NCBI RefSeq assembly: GCF_030345715.1
Contig: NZ_JAUASX010000013.1
Coordinates: 62,001 to 126,000 of the forward strand
DNA length: 64,000 nt
Origin: Solimonas sp. SE-A11
GTDB taxonomy: Bacteria; Pseudomonadota; Gammaproteobacteria; Nevskiales; Nevskiaceae
Direction of reading: 5' to 3'
The position numbers and the translations under genes were made by a program. This document shows, piece by piece, positions 1 to 9,166 of this stretch (position 1 is the stretch's first letter; every line of letters begins with the position of its first letter). Below the pieces are notes generated by a model. It did not search any database, was not told where the DNA came from, and saw only the letters and a program-made list of their open reading frames with translations.

Positions 1-170
1 GGGAAGAACAGGTTGCCGGCGCCAAAGGCGAACTCGCCGAAGTAGGGCAGCGTCACCGTGCAGACCTTGCCGGGGCCGATCAGGTTGGAGCACAGCAGCA
101 CCGCTACCATGCCGCCGAGCAGGAAGTCGTAGTACTTGAAGCCCTGTCCCGGCGCGGCCTGCGTGTTCAT
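1..170 (-). CDS. yhhQ: Queuosine precursor transporter, YhhQ/VUT family (5' part only)
   Basis: Only the first 56 codons lie in the window; the gene runs off the left edge. The protein starts MNTQAAPGQGFKYYDFLLGG and continues into a hydrophobic first membrane segment containing LLCSNLIGPGKV, then a stretch with FGAGNLFFP. These are the usual opening features of the YhhQ/VUT family of inner-membrane carriers, which import queuosine precursors for tRNA modification. The ATG at 168-170 (reverse strand) is preceded by AGGGA at 5-bp spacing, a good ribosome binding site. It is divergent from the next gene. The family call rests on a short N-terminus, so the function is likely rather than certain. 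Confidence 0.75.
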   Translation of the reverse strand, partial: MNTQAAPGQGFKYYDFLLGGMVAVLLCSNLIGPGKVCTVTLPYFGEFAFGAGNLFF

Positions 171-261
171 CGTCGTCCCTTGAGTCAGTCAGGGTTCAGC
201 TTACACCGGGATGCTATGAGACCCCAGAAGGCGCGGCGCCGTTGCCCGCTACACTCCGCCG

Positions 262-1296
262 ATGACCGACGCCTCCCCATCTGCCGCCCCGTTGCCGACC
301 GCCCCCTGGCTGGAGCGCTGGCTGTGGCGCTGCCGGCGCTGGTGGGCTCCGGCGAACTTCGCCCTGGGTGTGGGCAGCTTCTTCCTGATCAACCGCCAGG
401 AGGTCATGGGCCTGTGGCTGGCCGGCTTCCTGGTGGTGGGCTGGCTGATGATCCTGGCGGAGGGCACGCTGGGTCAGTGGCTGGGCCGGCTGCGGCCGCA
501 ATGGGCCAGTGCCTCGCCCTGGCTGCTGCGCTTCGTCACCCAGGGCATCCACCAGGAAACCTTCTTCTTCTCCCTGCCCTTCCTGCTGCACACCACCACC
601 TGGGCTTCGGCGCAGGCGCTGTTCACGGTGGCGGTGGGCCTGGCGGCGCTGGCGTCCTGCTGGGACCCGGTCTACCACCGGCAGATGACCGGGCGCCCGG
701 CGATGTTCCTGGCCTACCACGCGCTGTCGGTCTACGTAGCCACGCTGATCCTGCTGCCGACCTTCGTGCACCTGACCACCACCGAGACGCTGGCCTGGGC
801 GGCGCTGGCGGTGGCGGTGCTGGCGGTCCCCAGCCTGGCCCAGCTCGCGCAGCAGCGTAAGCTGCGTCACTGGTTCGCATCCTTCGCCGGTGCGGCCGGA
901 CTGGGCGTGCTGGCCTGGCTCTACGGCCCATGGGTGCCGCCGGTGACCTTGTGGATCAACCAGGGCGTGATCAGCCAGCAGGTGGACGAGGCGGCGCGGA
1001 CTCCCGGCACCAACCTGCGCGAGATTAGCTCGGCCGATCTCAGCGCGCGTGGTCTCTACGCCTACAGCGCCATCCGCGCACCACGCGGCCTGCGCGAGCA
1101 GGTGTTCCACCGCTGGACGCACGAGGGCAAGGAAGTGGACCGCATCCCGCTGCACATCGAGGGCGGGCGCGATCAGGGCTATCGCGCCTGGACGCGTAAG
1201 ACCGGCTTCCCGGCGGACAGCCGCGGCGACTGGAAGGTGCAGGTCATCACCGACGGCGGCCAGCTGATCGGCGAGATGCGCTTCCGGGTGAAGTGA
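262..1296 (+). CDS. DUF5924/DUF2914 membrane protein
   Basis: A 344-residue protein with several hydrophobic segments between about residues 25 and 220, followed by a soluble C-terminal domain (about 240-344). The first half resembles DUF5924 proteins. The second half, ending in a short beta-rich module with [20 protein letters not shown], resembles DUF2914. The two domains are commonly fused in gammaproteobacteria, and no biochemical role is established for them that I know of. The C-terminal part probably faces the periplasm, by inference from the membrane layout. It is convergent with the lipoprotein gene downstream, with only 24 bp between the stop codons. The ATG at 262 is the first start that gives a plausible N-terminus. 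Confidence 0.75.
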   Translation: MTDASPSAAPLPTAPWLERWLWRCRRWWAPANFALGVGSFFLINRQEVMGLWLAGFLVVGWLMILAEGTLGQWLGRLRPQWASASPWLLRFVTQGIHQETFFFSLPFLLHTTTWASAQALFTVAVGLAALASCWDPVYHRQMTGRPAMFLAYHALSVYVATLILLPTFVHLTTTETLAWAALAVAVLAVPSLAQLAQQRKLRHWFASFAGAAGLGVLAWLYGPWVPPVTLWINQGVISQQVDEAARTPGTNLREISSADLSARGLYAYSAIRAPRGLREQVFHRWTHEGKEVDRIPLHIEGGRDQGYRAWTRKTGFPADSRGDWKVQVITDGGQLIGEMRFRVK

Positions 1297-1320
1297 CCGG
1301 AGGCGCATCCTGCCGACGGG

Positions 1321-4191
1321 TCAGGGGCTGAGCCGCAGCTCCACCTGTAGCGCATGGCTGAAACTGCCGCCGCCGGCGTAACCGCTGTCGGGGCCGTCGC
1401 GCCCGCTGCTGCCGCAGATCATCGACAGAACGTGTTTGCCTGGCCCGAGGCGGCCACTGCGGGGGCCGCGTTCCTCTCCCCCGAGGCTGGAACGCACGAA
1501 TTCGAACAGGCTGCGTGCCGGGCCGCCGAACTGGATGCTGACGGTGGAGCCGGCCAGCACCGGCAGGCCGGGGGCCTCCGCGGTCACGCCGGACACGGCC
1601 AGCGTATAGGCCATGCCGGCCTCGCCCTCGATCGTGAAATCCACGCTGGCGGTGCTGCGGGCGCTGGCTTCGCCGACGTGCCGGGCCGTGTCTTCACGCC
1701 CCGCGCCGAAGCTCCCGCTGCCATTGCAGCGCAGCACCATCCCCTGTGCGGTACCGTCGGAGCGGTCCAGCAACACGCGCGCGCCGCCGCTGGCGCTGCC
1801 CTGGGCCTCGCCGGCGGACTGCTGCGCGCTGGCGTCGGTCTGCAGGTTGCTGTTGAAACCGGTGTCGCGCGAGTTCACCCGCTCGTCCTGTCGCGAGGAG
1901 CCCCGGAATATGCATTCGGGATCCGGCGTGGTGGCGCAGGCCGTGGCGCCAGCCGCGGTCCGGTTGCTGACCACATCCAGGCGAGCCACCGAGGCCGCGC
2001 GCGGCTGCACCTCCACCGTGACCGTCGCGCTGGCGCTGCCGCCCTTGCCATCCACCACCGTGTACTCGAAGCGATCCGTGCCGATGAAGCCTACGCGCGG
2101 GCGATAGCTCACCTGCCGCTCGTCCGCCGTAATGCGGGCCTGGCCGTTGGCCGGCTGGGTGACGGCGCTGACGCGCAGGGTGTCGCCGTCGGCATCGCTG
2201 TCGTTGGCCAGCACGGCGGCGTTGTCGCCGCTGCTGCCCTCGGGCACGCTGAGCTGGTCGTCCACCGCCACCGGCAGAGCATTGCTGGCGCGCGCGGTGT
2301 CCAGCTCCAGTGACAGCAGGTCGAACGGCAGCAGAGTCGTCACGACGAAGGCGGTGAACTCGTTGGTCTGGCCGGCGTTGGGCGAGACGAAGCTGAAGTC
2401 GAACGTGGTCTGCCCGCTGGACGCGGTGGCGCGTGCCACCTCGCGCTGCCCGCCGGAGTTGCGGATCAGCACGATCTCCTTGACGTTGTAGATGCTCAGG
2501 AACTCGGCGGTAGCGGCATCCAGCTTGAGCTGGAAGCGCGAGGTCTCGCCAGTGACGAAGCGGTCGCGGTCCACGGTCAGCACGCCAGTGGGCGAGGTGC
2601 CCAGGTCCGTGGTCAGTTCCAGCACCTCGCCGCCCACCTCGACGATGCCGAGGATGTTCAGCACCGCCTCGATGTCGTCGCCGAAACCGGCGGCGACGCC
2701 CAGTGACAGCTTGTAGCTGGACTTGAAGTCGGTGGCGGCGACCTGCGTGGCCACGGGGGCGAATTTGCCCTCCAACTTCGGCCCGGCCTTGAGCTCGAAG
2801 GCCTCGAAGCGCAGCGAGTTCAGGAAGGGGTTCCCGATCACGGCCTCGGCGTAGCCGAAGGCGGAGAACTCCGGCGCCACGCGGAAATCCTCGACGCCCG
2901 GCAGGCTCACCTTCGGCGTGTGCATGGAGCGGAAGTTGCTGGTCTCGGCGACGAACTCGCAATCGCCGTTGCAGCGCAGGCCGATCTCCAGGTTGTTGCT
3001 GACGGTGCTGTTCAGGCCGAGCTGGACGTCCGCCACCGTGATCTTGCCGGCAACCTCGAAGCCGACGCCCACCGGTACCAGGATACTGACCACCGCCGAC
3101 AGCGCGCCGCCCACGGGCACGCGGAACAGCAGCAGCTCCGCCTTGCACTCCACCTTGCCCTCGAAGGCCAGCGTGGCGCGGACGGTAGCGTCGAAGCGGA
3201 AGGTGGGCTCGCCCGTAAGCAACAGGCGTTCCAGGCCGCGGGCCTCGGTATAGAGCAGGTCCAGTGCCGGCGACAGCGTGAAGCTCAGCACCGGCAGCGA
3301 GTTGAACACGAAGGGCGGCGCGGTGCCGTCGCCGAAGCCGGCACCGTTGAGGCTGGTCTCGCAGCCCTTGTCGAACAGCGCGCGGGTGCCGGCCGGCGGG
3401 CCCAGGGCCTTGGTGGCGGAGCGGGCGACCGAGCTGCGCGGCGTGAAGCGGTAGGTGTCGCCCTCGCGCTCCACCGTGTAGGACTCGGAGACACCGGCTG
3501 GGACGATGACCTCGGCTTTCGACAGGTCGAAACGCTGCTGGATTTCCAGGCCTGGGAACAGCTCGCGCAGCGGCGCCAGCCGCAGCGTCACCTCGGTGCC
3601 GCCTTCGACGGCGCGCGTGGAGACCACGCGCCCGGCGATTGGCTGCGAGCCGGTGCCGATCACTGCCGTGCCGGCGGCCGGCGGCTCGATGCCGGACAGC
3701 ACCACGGAGTAGGTGTTGTCGAGGCTTGGTGCCGCCGCGGGATCGGTTTCGACCACGCCGCGTCGCACCTGTGAGTCATCCACCAGCACGGCGCCCGCGG
3801 CCACCGTGGTGACCACCGCCAGCAGCGGCAGCGAGCGGATGTCGCCTGCGGCGGCGACGATCTGGGTGGAGCCGCTGCGGCTCTCGGCGCGGGCCAGGCC
3901 GCTGCCGCCGACACTGATGTCGGAAGGATCGCTGGAACTCCAGGTCACCGGCGTATCCAGGCGGGTGCCGTCGGCGTCGAATACGCGGGCCTCGAGTTGG
4001 CGCGTCTGGCCACGCTCGCTGAACAGCAGGCCGGTCTGCACGATCTCCACCCGCGCCGGTGTTGCGGCGGCCGGCGCGGCAGTGCCGCCGCCCCCCGATC
4101 CGCAGGCGCCGAGCAGCACGGCGGCGGCCAGCACGACCAGGCAACGGAGCCCGGAGGCAGGGCGGGACGGGGACGGCGTAAGGAAGCTCAT
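1321..4191 (-). CDS. Large surface lipoprotein with Ig-like (BIG2) and cadherin-like/VCBS-type repeats
   Basis: A 956-residue protein with a lipoprotein signal ending in the lipobox LLGAC at about residue 30, followed by a glycine-rich spacer, so it should be lipid-anchored in the outer membrane. Residues about 45-130 look like a bacterial Ig-like (BIG2) domain (VTWSSSDPSDISV). Around residues 640-730 sits a cadherin-like/VCBS tandem module with VLANDSDADGDTLRV and DRFEYTVVDGKGG. The central 350 residues and the C-terminal 200 residues are not recognised. The C-terminal region has the beta-rich look of an adhesive or matrix protein. Neighbouring genes give no functional clue. Adhesion or surface binding is inference from domain type only. 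Confidence 0.65.
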   Translation of the reverse strand: MSFLTPSPSRPASGLRCLVVLAAAVLLGACGSGGGGTAAPAAATPARVEIVQTGLLFSERGQTRQLEARVFDADGTRLDTPVTWSSSDPSDISVGGSGLARAESRSGSTQIVAAAGDIRSLPLLAVVTTVAAGAVLVDDSQVRRGVVETDPAAAPSLDNTYSVVLSGIEPPAAGTAVIGTGSQPIAGRVVSTRAVEGGTEVTLRLAPLRELFPGLEIQQRFDLSKAEVIVPAGVSESYTVEREGDTYRFTPRSSVARSATKALGPPAGTRALFDKGCETSLNGAGFGDGTAPPFVFNSLPVLSFTLSPALDLLYTEARGLERLLLTGEPTFRFDATVRATLAFEGKVECKAELLLFRVPVGGALSAVVSILVPVGVGFEVAGKITVADVQLGLNSTVSNNLEIGLRCNGDCEFVAETSNFRSMHTPKVSLPGVEDFRVAPEFSAFGYAEAVIGNPFLNSLRFEAFELKAGPKLEGKFAPVATQVAATDFKSSYKLSLGVAAGFGDDIEAVLNILGIVEVGGEVLELTTDLGTSPTGVLTVDRDRFVTGETSRFQLKLDAATAEFLSIYNVKEIVLIRNSGGQREVARATASSGQTTFDFSFVSPNAGQTNEFTAFVVTTLLPFDLLSLELDTARASNALPVAVDDQLSVPEGSSGDNAAVLANDSDADGDTLRVSAVTQPANGQARITADERQVSYRPRVGFIGTDRFEYTVVDGKGGSASATVTVEVQPRAASVARLDVVSNRTAAGATACATTPDPECIFRGSSRQDERVNSRDTGFNSNLQTDASAQQSAGEAQGSASGGARVLLDRSDGTAQGMVLRCNGSGSFGAGREDTARHVGEASARSTASVDFTIEGEAGMAYTLAVSGVTAEAPGLPVLAGSTVSIQFGGPARSLFEFVRSSLGGEERGPRSGRLGPGKHVLSMICGSSGRDGPDSGYAGGGSFSHALQVELRLSP

Positions 4192-4322
4192 GGCGATCTC
4201 GCGGCATGCGGGGGTACCCGGCCGGGTCGCAGGAACGCTGCGTCACGGAGGGCTGGCGGTCGTTATAGCCAGCCCTCGCGAGGGCAGATATCACATGAAC
4301 TGGTGACTGCGTGCGCCAGGTC

Positions 4323-6098
4323 TCAGGCCGCGCCGTCCAGTGCAAAACGCAGGAGCACGCGTGTGCCCGGCTGCAGCGGCTGCCACTCGATGTGGCCGCC
4401 GAGCTGTGCGGCGCGGCGGCGCAGGTTGGCCAGGCCGTAGTGGCCGGGGCGCTCCGCGTTCGCGGGCAGGCCGATGCCGTCGTCGTCTACCTGCGCTTCC
4501 AGCAGGCCGTCGGCCACCGCAAGGCTCAAGCTCAGCCGGCGCGCCTGCGCGTGGCGCACCGCGTTCATGCCGGCCTCCTGCAGGATGCGCAGCAACTGCA
4601 GCGTCTGGGCATGCGGCAACTCCAGCGAATCCGCCAGACCGCGCAGCTCGAAGCGCACCTCCAGGCCGGCATCCTCGCCGGCCGCGGTGAGCCGCTCGCG
4701 CAGTGGTGCCAGTGCCGCGCGCAGCGAGCGCTCCTCGGGATGCAGCGAGGTCAGTGCCAGCCGCAGGTCGTCCAGCGCGGACTGCACGCCGCGCGCCGCA
4801 GCGCTGTCGGCCGCGCCATCGTTGGACAGGCGCGAGAGCGTGGCCATCAGCGTACCGCCGAGTCCGTCGTGCAGGTCGCCGAACAGGCGCTCGCGTTCCG
4901 TGCTGACGGCGCGCTCGCGGTCTGCGCGCTGCAGGGCGCGATAGTCCTCGGCGATGCGGGCCTCGCGCGCGGCCACGCGCTGCTCCAGCTCGCGGTTCAG
5001 CGACTCCGACTCCGACAGCGCCTGCACGAAGTGTCGCAGCAGGATCGCGGTGAAGACGATCATCGGCGGCGGCGCGGCATAGGCCAACCAGAACCCGTCG
5101 CCGGGGCCGATCAGGCCCAGCAGCAGGGCGCCGTCGTGCAGCGAGGCCATGCAGATGCACATCACCGCGCCCAGCATCCAGGTGGATGTGGCGTCCCCGC
5201 GCGCGAGGTATTGGCGCCAGAACACGGTCAGCGTTGTGTAGGTGCCGAGCCCGATGATCGCCATGTAGACCAATGGCAGCGCCCGGCGGAAGCCCGAGGC
5301 ACCCAGGACCAGCGCGGCGAGCAGGATCAGCGCGGAGCCGCCCCAGGATGCAATGCCGATGATGCGCCGGGTCCGGGGCTGGTCGCGCCCCGACAGGCAC
5401 AGCCCCAACCAGGCGGCGGAGACCACGAACCACAGGTACAGCACCATCATCGCCGCATCGACGGCCTGCGATGGCAAGGCGAGCGTGGCCAGCGGTAGCG
5501 CGCTGTAGGCGGCGCCGGTGAAGCAGGCCGCCGCATCCCAGGCATAGATGCGCTCCTGCCGGCGGCGTAGCCACAGCGCGAGGCTGACGCAGGCCAGCAC
5601 GAAGGCGCAGACGATCAGCGCGACCAATGCGGTGTGCTTGAGGAACTGGCGCTGCGCATGGCGCGGCGCCAGCTGCTGTTCCGGGCCCAGCCAGGCCTCG
5701 CCGACGAAGCCGCTATCCGCAGGCCGGCCGTGCAGGCGGATCTCGATGCGGTTATCGCCCGCCTTCAGCAGTCCTGCCGGCAGCGGCAACAGCAGCGGCT
5801 GCGCGCCACCGACTGCCGGAGCGGGGCTGGCGATGCGCCCGCTGCGCAGCGGGATGTCGTTGAACAGCACCAGCGCTTCGCCGCTGTAGCTTTCCAGGTA
5901 CAGCGCCCAGGTTTCCGCCAGCGGCGGCAGGCGGACGTCGGCCTGGTAATGCTGGGCCTCGTCCTGCGGCAGGATTCGCCAATCGATTCGCTGGCCGTCA
6001 TCCGCGTCCGGCCCCTGCGCATGCCAGAGGGCGATGGCCTTCATCACCAGGATGACGCCGGCGGTGAGTGCAAACAGCGAGAGCAGCCGGCGCTTCAT
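4323..6098 (-). CDS. 7TM-type sensor histidine kinase, NarL/HisKA_3 class
   Basis: A 591-residue inner-membrane sensor. An N-terminal membrane anchor and an extracytoplasmic beta-rich domain (about 25-150) are followed by a run of hydrophobic helices (about 155-370), the layout of 7TMR-DISM sensors. A short coiled coil leads into the HisKA_3 dimerisation domain, with the phosphoacceptor in GDLHDGLGG (His about 410). The ATPase domain has the N-box EAGMNAVRHA (about 501-510) and G-boxes DDGIGLP and GHYGLANL. It lies 3 bp downstream of its response regulator on the same strand, so the two should be co-transcribed and form a pair. The signal sensed is unknown; the DISM extracellular domain suggests a small ligand such as a carbohydrate, which is inference. 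Confidence 0.85.
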   Translation of the reverse strand: MKRRLLSLFALTAGVILVMKAIALWHAQGPDADDGQRIDWRILPQDEAQHYQADVRLPPLAETWALYLESYSGEALVLFNDIPLRSGRIASPAPAVGGAQPLLLPLPAGLLKAGDNRIEIRLHGRPADSGFVGEAWLGPEQQLAPRHAQRQFLKHTALVALIVCAFVLACVSLALWLRRRQERIYAWDAAACFTGAAYSALPLATLALPSQAVDAAMMVLYLWFVVSAAWLGLCLSGRDQPRTRRIIGIASWGGSALILLAALVLGASGFRRALPLVYMAIIGLGTYTTLTVFWRQYLARGDATSTWMLGAVMCICMASLHDGALLLGLIGPGDGFWLAYAAPPPMIVFTAILLRHFVQALSESESLNRELEQRVAAREARIAEDYRALQRADRERAVSTERERLFGDLHDGLGGTLMATLSRLSNDGAADSAAARGVQSALDDLRLALTSLHPEERSLRAALAPLRERLTAAGEDAGLEVRFELRGLADSLELPHAQTLQLLRILQEAGMNAVRHAQARRLSLSLAVADGLLEAQVDDDGIGLPANAERPGHYGLANLRRRAAQLGGHIEWQPLQPGTRVLLRFALDGAA

Positions 6099-6101
6099 GT
6101 C

Positions 6102-6776
6102 CTAGGGCCTGCCGGACAGATCACCGATCAGCCCGCGCTGGATCGCCTCGAACACGGCCTCGCCGCGCGAGCGCACGGCGAGCTTGCGGTAGATCTGTTT
6201 CACATGCGAGCCGACGGTGTTGACCGAGATATCCAGCGCCGCGCCGATCTCGGCGTAGGCATAGCCCTTGGCCACCAGGTTGAGCACGTCGCTCTCGCGG
6301 GCCGACAGCCGCGTGGCCGGGTCGGGCTCCTGTGCCTTCGGAGCGGCCGGAGCCTGCAGGCGCTGCAGCAGGTAGCGCGCCACGCCGGGGCTGATCGGCG
6401 AGCCGCCGGCCAGCATCTCGCGGATGGCACGCGCCACCTGCGGCGCGCTGGCGTCCTTCAGCAGGTAGGAGCTGGCACCGGCGGCAATGGCCTCGATCAC
6501 ATGGGCCTCGTCGCCGAACACGGTGATAACCATGAACAGCACACTGGAATCCTGACCCGACAGCTCACGGATCAGCGCGGCGCCGTGGCCGTCGGGCAGG
6601 CCGAGGTCGATCAACACCACCTGTGGTTGCTGTGCGGCAAAGGCCAGGCGCGCCTCGGCACAGCTACCGGCCTGCCCACAGAGCTCCAGGTCCGGATCAG
6701 CCGCGACCGCTCGCGACAGCCGCTCGCGCGTGTCGGCGTCGTCCTCTACCACCAGTACGCGGCGCTTGCCGCTCAT
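6102..6776 (-). CDS. LuxR/NarL-family response regulator
   Basis: A 224-residue two-component regulator. The receiver domain shows the acidic pocket EDD (11-13), the phosphorylation site Asp57 in LIDLGLPDGHG, and the conserved Lys in YLLKDA. A LuxR-type helix-turn-helix occupies about residues 155-215 (LSARESDVLNLVAKGYAYAEIG and VNTVGSHVKQIYRKL). It is the first gene of a two-gene unit with the histidine kinase immediately downstream, and it should be phosphorylated by that kinase. Its targets are not evident from the window; the adjacent lipoprotein and the upstream small gene are the nearest candidates. Confidence 0.9.
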   Translation of the reverse strand: MSGKRRVLVVEDDADTRERLSRAVAADPDLELCGQAGSCAEARLAFAAQQPQVVLIDLGLPDGHGAALIRELSGQDSSVLFMVITVFGDEAHVIEAIAAGASSYLLKDASAPQVARAIREMLAGGSPISPGVARYLLQRLQAPAAPKAQEPDPATRLSARESDVLNLVAKGYAYAEIGAALDISVNTVGSHVKQIYRKLAVRSRGEAVFEAIQRGLIGDLSGRP

Positions 6777-6806
6777 GTCGTGCCGATGCGGGAGGGCGCG
6801 AGAGCT

Positions 6807-7148
6807 TTAGCGCACGTCCAGCTTGCCCAGCTTCATCAGCCGCGAGCGGACCGCCCCATTGGTGCGGTCGTGCGCGGCGGCGAGCTGCTTGGGGGTGCTG
6901 CCGGATTCGAAGGCGGCGACCAGGGCCTGGTCTTCCTCGGCCGTCCAGGGCTTGCCGGTGGCGGAGGGCAGCTTCTGGTTCTTGCGGGCGGCGTTGGCGG
7001 CCTGCTGCAGCGCATTCACGGCCAGCGCCAGCGCGCCGAGCACGTCCGGCTGCTGGTAGGGACTGTCGGGAGGGAAGACCTCGCCGGTGGCGGGGTCGGT
7101 GCCGGCGGCGAGCGCGCGGAGGAGTTCGAGGGCTTGGTTGGGTTCCAT
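6807..7148 (-). CDS. Small protein with SANT/Myb-like HTH at the C-terminus
   Basis: A 113-residue protein starting MEPNQALELLRALAAG. The C-terminal half contains GKPWTAEEDQALVAAF and then TPKQLAAAHDRTNGAVRSRL, which looks like a single SANT/Myb-type three-helix DNA-binding fold. Small proteins of this kind are widespread in gammaproteobacteria without assigned function. A start 12 codons upstream is possible, but the chosen ATG gives a cleaner N-terminus. It lies 30 bp upstream of the two-component pair on the same strand. DNA binding is inferred from the fold only. Confidence 0.6.
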   Translation of the reverse strand: MEPNQALELLRALAAGTDPATGEVFPPDSPYQQPDVLGALALAVNALQQAANAARKNQKLPSATGKPWTAEEDQALVAAFESGSTPKQLAAAHDRTNGAVRSRLMKLGKLDVR

Positions 7149-7197
7149 GGCGCGGATGCTGCCGCGAGCCGCGCCGCGCTGCAACGTTGCGCTGCTT

Positions 7198-7830
7198 TCA
7201 GTCCGGCTTCTGCAGGGCCTTGTTGTGGCGCAGGGTTTCGATCACCACGTCGACGCAGCGCTCCATGTGGGCGGCCAGGTCGAAGGACTGCGGGGCCAGC
7301 AGCCAGTTGCTGAGCAGGCCGGCGAGGGTGCCGTGGGCCATGACCGCGGCCAGCGGGATGTCGAGCCGCGGGGACAACTGGCCCTGGGCCACGGCCCGGG
7401 TCAGCAGGCCGGAGATCTGCTCGGCGGCCTCGGCGTGGCCCACCAGCAGGCGCTCGCGGATACGGCCGTTGTCCTCCACGATCTCGCAGCGGTGGAAGAT
7501 GATGTCCAGAATCAGCTGCCAGTCGCCCACGGCGTTGTAGAGCACCACCAACCAGGTGATGCGCAGCTCGCCCAGGGGGTCGTCCTCGGAGATCATCTGG
7601 CGGCCTTCGCAGACCACCTCGGTGGGCAGCCGGACGCGCTCACAGAGGGCGTCGAACAGGTCGCTCTTGTTCTTGAAGTGGCCGTAGACCGCGCCGCGGG
7701 TCACGCCGGCCAGTTCGGCCACGTCGGACAGCGAGGGGCGGGACACCCCGCGGGCGTGAAAGACCTGGACCGCGGCATCCAGGATGCTTTCGCGGGTTTC
7801 CAGTGCATCTTCCTTACTGCGCTTGGCCAT
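7198..7830 (-). CDS. TetR/AcrR-family repressor of the adjacent RND efflux operon
   Basis: A 210-residue TetR regulator. The N-terminal helix-turn-helix is clear: ESILDAAVQVFHARGVSRPS, then SDVAELAGVTRGAVYGHFKN. The ligand-binding half has the AcrR/TtgR C-terminal character. The chosen start, MAKRSKEDA, follows family practice; longer forms add an arginine-rich leader with no homology. The gene is divergent from the RND adaptor gene, and an 18-bp perfect palindrome lies between them. This is the standard arrangement for a local efflux repressor that is released by the pump's own substrates. Regulation is inferred from this layout. Confidence 0.9.
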   Translation of the reverse strand: MAKRSKEDALETRESILDAAVQVFHARGVSRPSLSDVAELAGVTRGAVYGHFKNKSDLFDALCERVRLPTEVVCEGRQMISEDDPLGELRITWLVVLYNAVGDWQLILDIIFHRCEIVEDNGRIRERLLVGHAEAAEQISGLLTRAVAQGQLSPRLDIPLAAVMAHGTLAGLLSNWLLAPQSFDLAAHMERCVDVVIETLRHNKALQKPD

Positions 7831-7935
7831 CGACCTCTGATCCTCACAAGCAATCCGCCACAGGGGCCTCACCCCCGGCTGGCAGGCGGCCCTGTTCCTG
7901 TTGCAACGCACAACGGGCAGGCACGATCATTTTAC

Positions 7936-7953
7936 ATTCATTCATGAATGAAT
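7936..7953. promoter_or_regulatory. TetR operator palindrome between the repressor and the RND operon
   Basis: ATTCATTCATGAATGAAT is a perfect 18-bp palindrome (two 9-bp arms, no spacer) in the divergent intergenic region. It is immediately followed by AT-rich TATAAT-like sequence (TATAATAC) that can serve as the -10 of the efflux operon. The size and position match AcrR/TtgR-type operators. Confidence 0.75.
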
Positions 7954-7990
7954 ATAATACCCCTGTCCCCGCCGACATCAAGTGCGCATC

Positions 7991-9163
7991 ATGAAAGGTC
8001 CCCGTCTTCTCCGCAGCACCCCGTTTGCAGTAGTTCTGGTCGCCGCAGGCATCAGTGCCCTGGCTGGCTGCTCCGGGGCGGAGGCGCCGCCGGCCCCGGC
8101 CGCGCCCGAAGTGGGCGTGGTGACGGTGGCGGCCAGTGCCATCCCCCTGGTGGCCGAGTTGCCGGGCCGGGTCGAGGCCTCCCGCGTGGCGGAGGTCCGG
8201 GCCCGGGCGGCTGGCATCGTGCTGAAGCGCGAGTTCGAGGAAGGCAGCGAGGTGAAGGCCGGCGATCGCCTGTTCCAGATCGATCCGGCGCCGCTGCGCG
8301 CGGCCCAGGCCAGCGCCCGAGCCAGCCTGTCCCGCGCCCAGGCGGCGCTGAACGTGGCCCGGCTCAAGGCCGAGCGCTACAGCTCCCTGGTGGAGACCCG
8401 CGCCATCAGCCAGCAGGAATATGACGACGCCGTGGCCACCCGCGACCTGGCCCAGGCCGACGTGGACCTGGCCAAGGCCGCGCTGGAGACCGCCAGCCTG
8501 AACCTGGGCTACGCCACCGTCACCGCGCCGATCCGCGGCCGCATCGGCCGCGCCGCCGTCACCGAGGGCGCGCTGGTGGGCCAGAACGAGGCCACCCCGC
8601 TGGCCACGGTACAGCAGATCGACCCGGTCTACGTGAACCTGACCCAGTCCAGCAGCGACGCGCTGCGCCTGAAGCGCGCGCTGGAAAGCGGCAGCGCCGC
8701 CAACGGGACCGCGCAGGTGGTGATCCTGACTGAGGACGGTCGCGAGCATCCGCTGCCGGGCCGCCTGCTGTTCAGCGAGGTCAGCGTGGACGAGAGCACC
8801 GGCACCATCGCGTTGCGCGCCGAGGTGCCCAACCCCGACCGCAGCCTGCTGCCGGGCATGTACGTGCGTGCCCGCCTGCAGCAGGCGGTGGCGCGCGACG
8901 CCATCACCGTGCCGCAGCAGGCGGTGGTGCGCGCCGGCGACGCGGCCAGCGTCTGGGTGGTGAAGAACGGCAAGGCCGAGCGCCGCGAGGTGAAGGTGAG
9001 CTCGGCGCACGGCGACCAGTGGGTGATCGCCTCGGGCCTGTCCGCCGGTGAGCACGTCGTGGTGGACGGCCTGCAGCGCGTGCAGCCGGGCGCGGACGTG
9101 AAGCCGGTGGCCTGGCCGGGCTCGCAGGTCGCGACGACCGCGGAACAGACCCAGAAGAATTAA
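7991..9163 (+). CDS. RND efflux periplasmic adaptor (AcrA/MexA type)
   Basis: A 390-residue membrane-fusion lipoprotein. The signal peptide ends in the lipobox LAGC (Cys27). The following regions have the alpha-hairpin, lipoyl and beta-barrel order of HlyD/AcrA adaptors, with PGRVEASRVAEVRARAAG and a lipoyl half-motif GYATVTAPIRGRIG. It links the inner-membrane pump to the outer-membrane channel. It is the first gene of the efflux operon: the pump starts 3 bp after its stop and the channel gene overlaps the pump. An in-frame GTG three codons upstream is possible, but the ATG at 7991 is preferred. Confidence 0.93.
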   Translation: MKGPRLLRSTPFAVVLVAAGISALAGCSGAEAPPAPAAPEVGVVTVAASAIPLVAELPGRVEASRVAEVRARAAGIVLKREFEEGSEVKAGDRLFQIDPAPLRAAQASARASLSRAQAALNVARLKAERYSSLVETRAISQQEYDDAVATRDLAQADVDLAKAALETASLNLGYATVTAPIRGRIGRAAVTEGALVGQNEATPLATVQQIDPVYVNLTQSSSDALRLKRALESGSAANGTAQVVILTEDGREHPLPGRLLFSEVSVDESTGTIALRAEVPNPDRSLLPGMYVRARLQQAVARDAITVPQQAVVRAGDAASVWVVKNGKAERREVKVSSAHGDQWVIASGLSAGEHVVVDGLQRVQPGADVKPVAWPGSQVATTAEQTQKN

Positions 9164-9166
9164 GCC

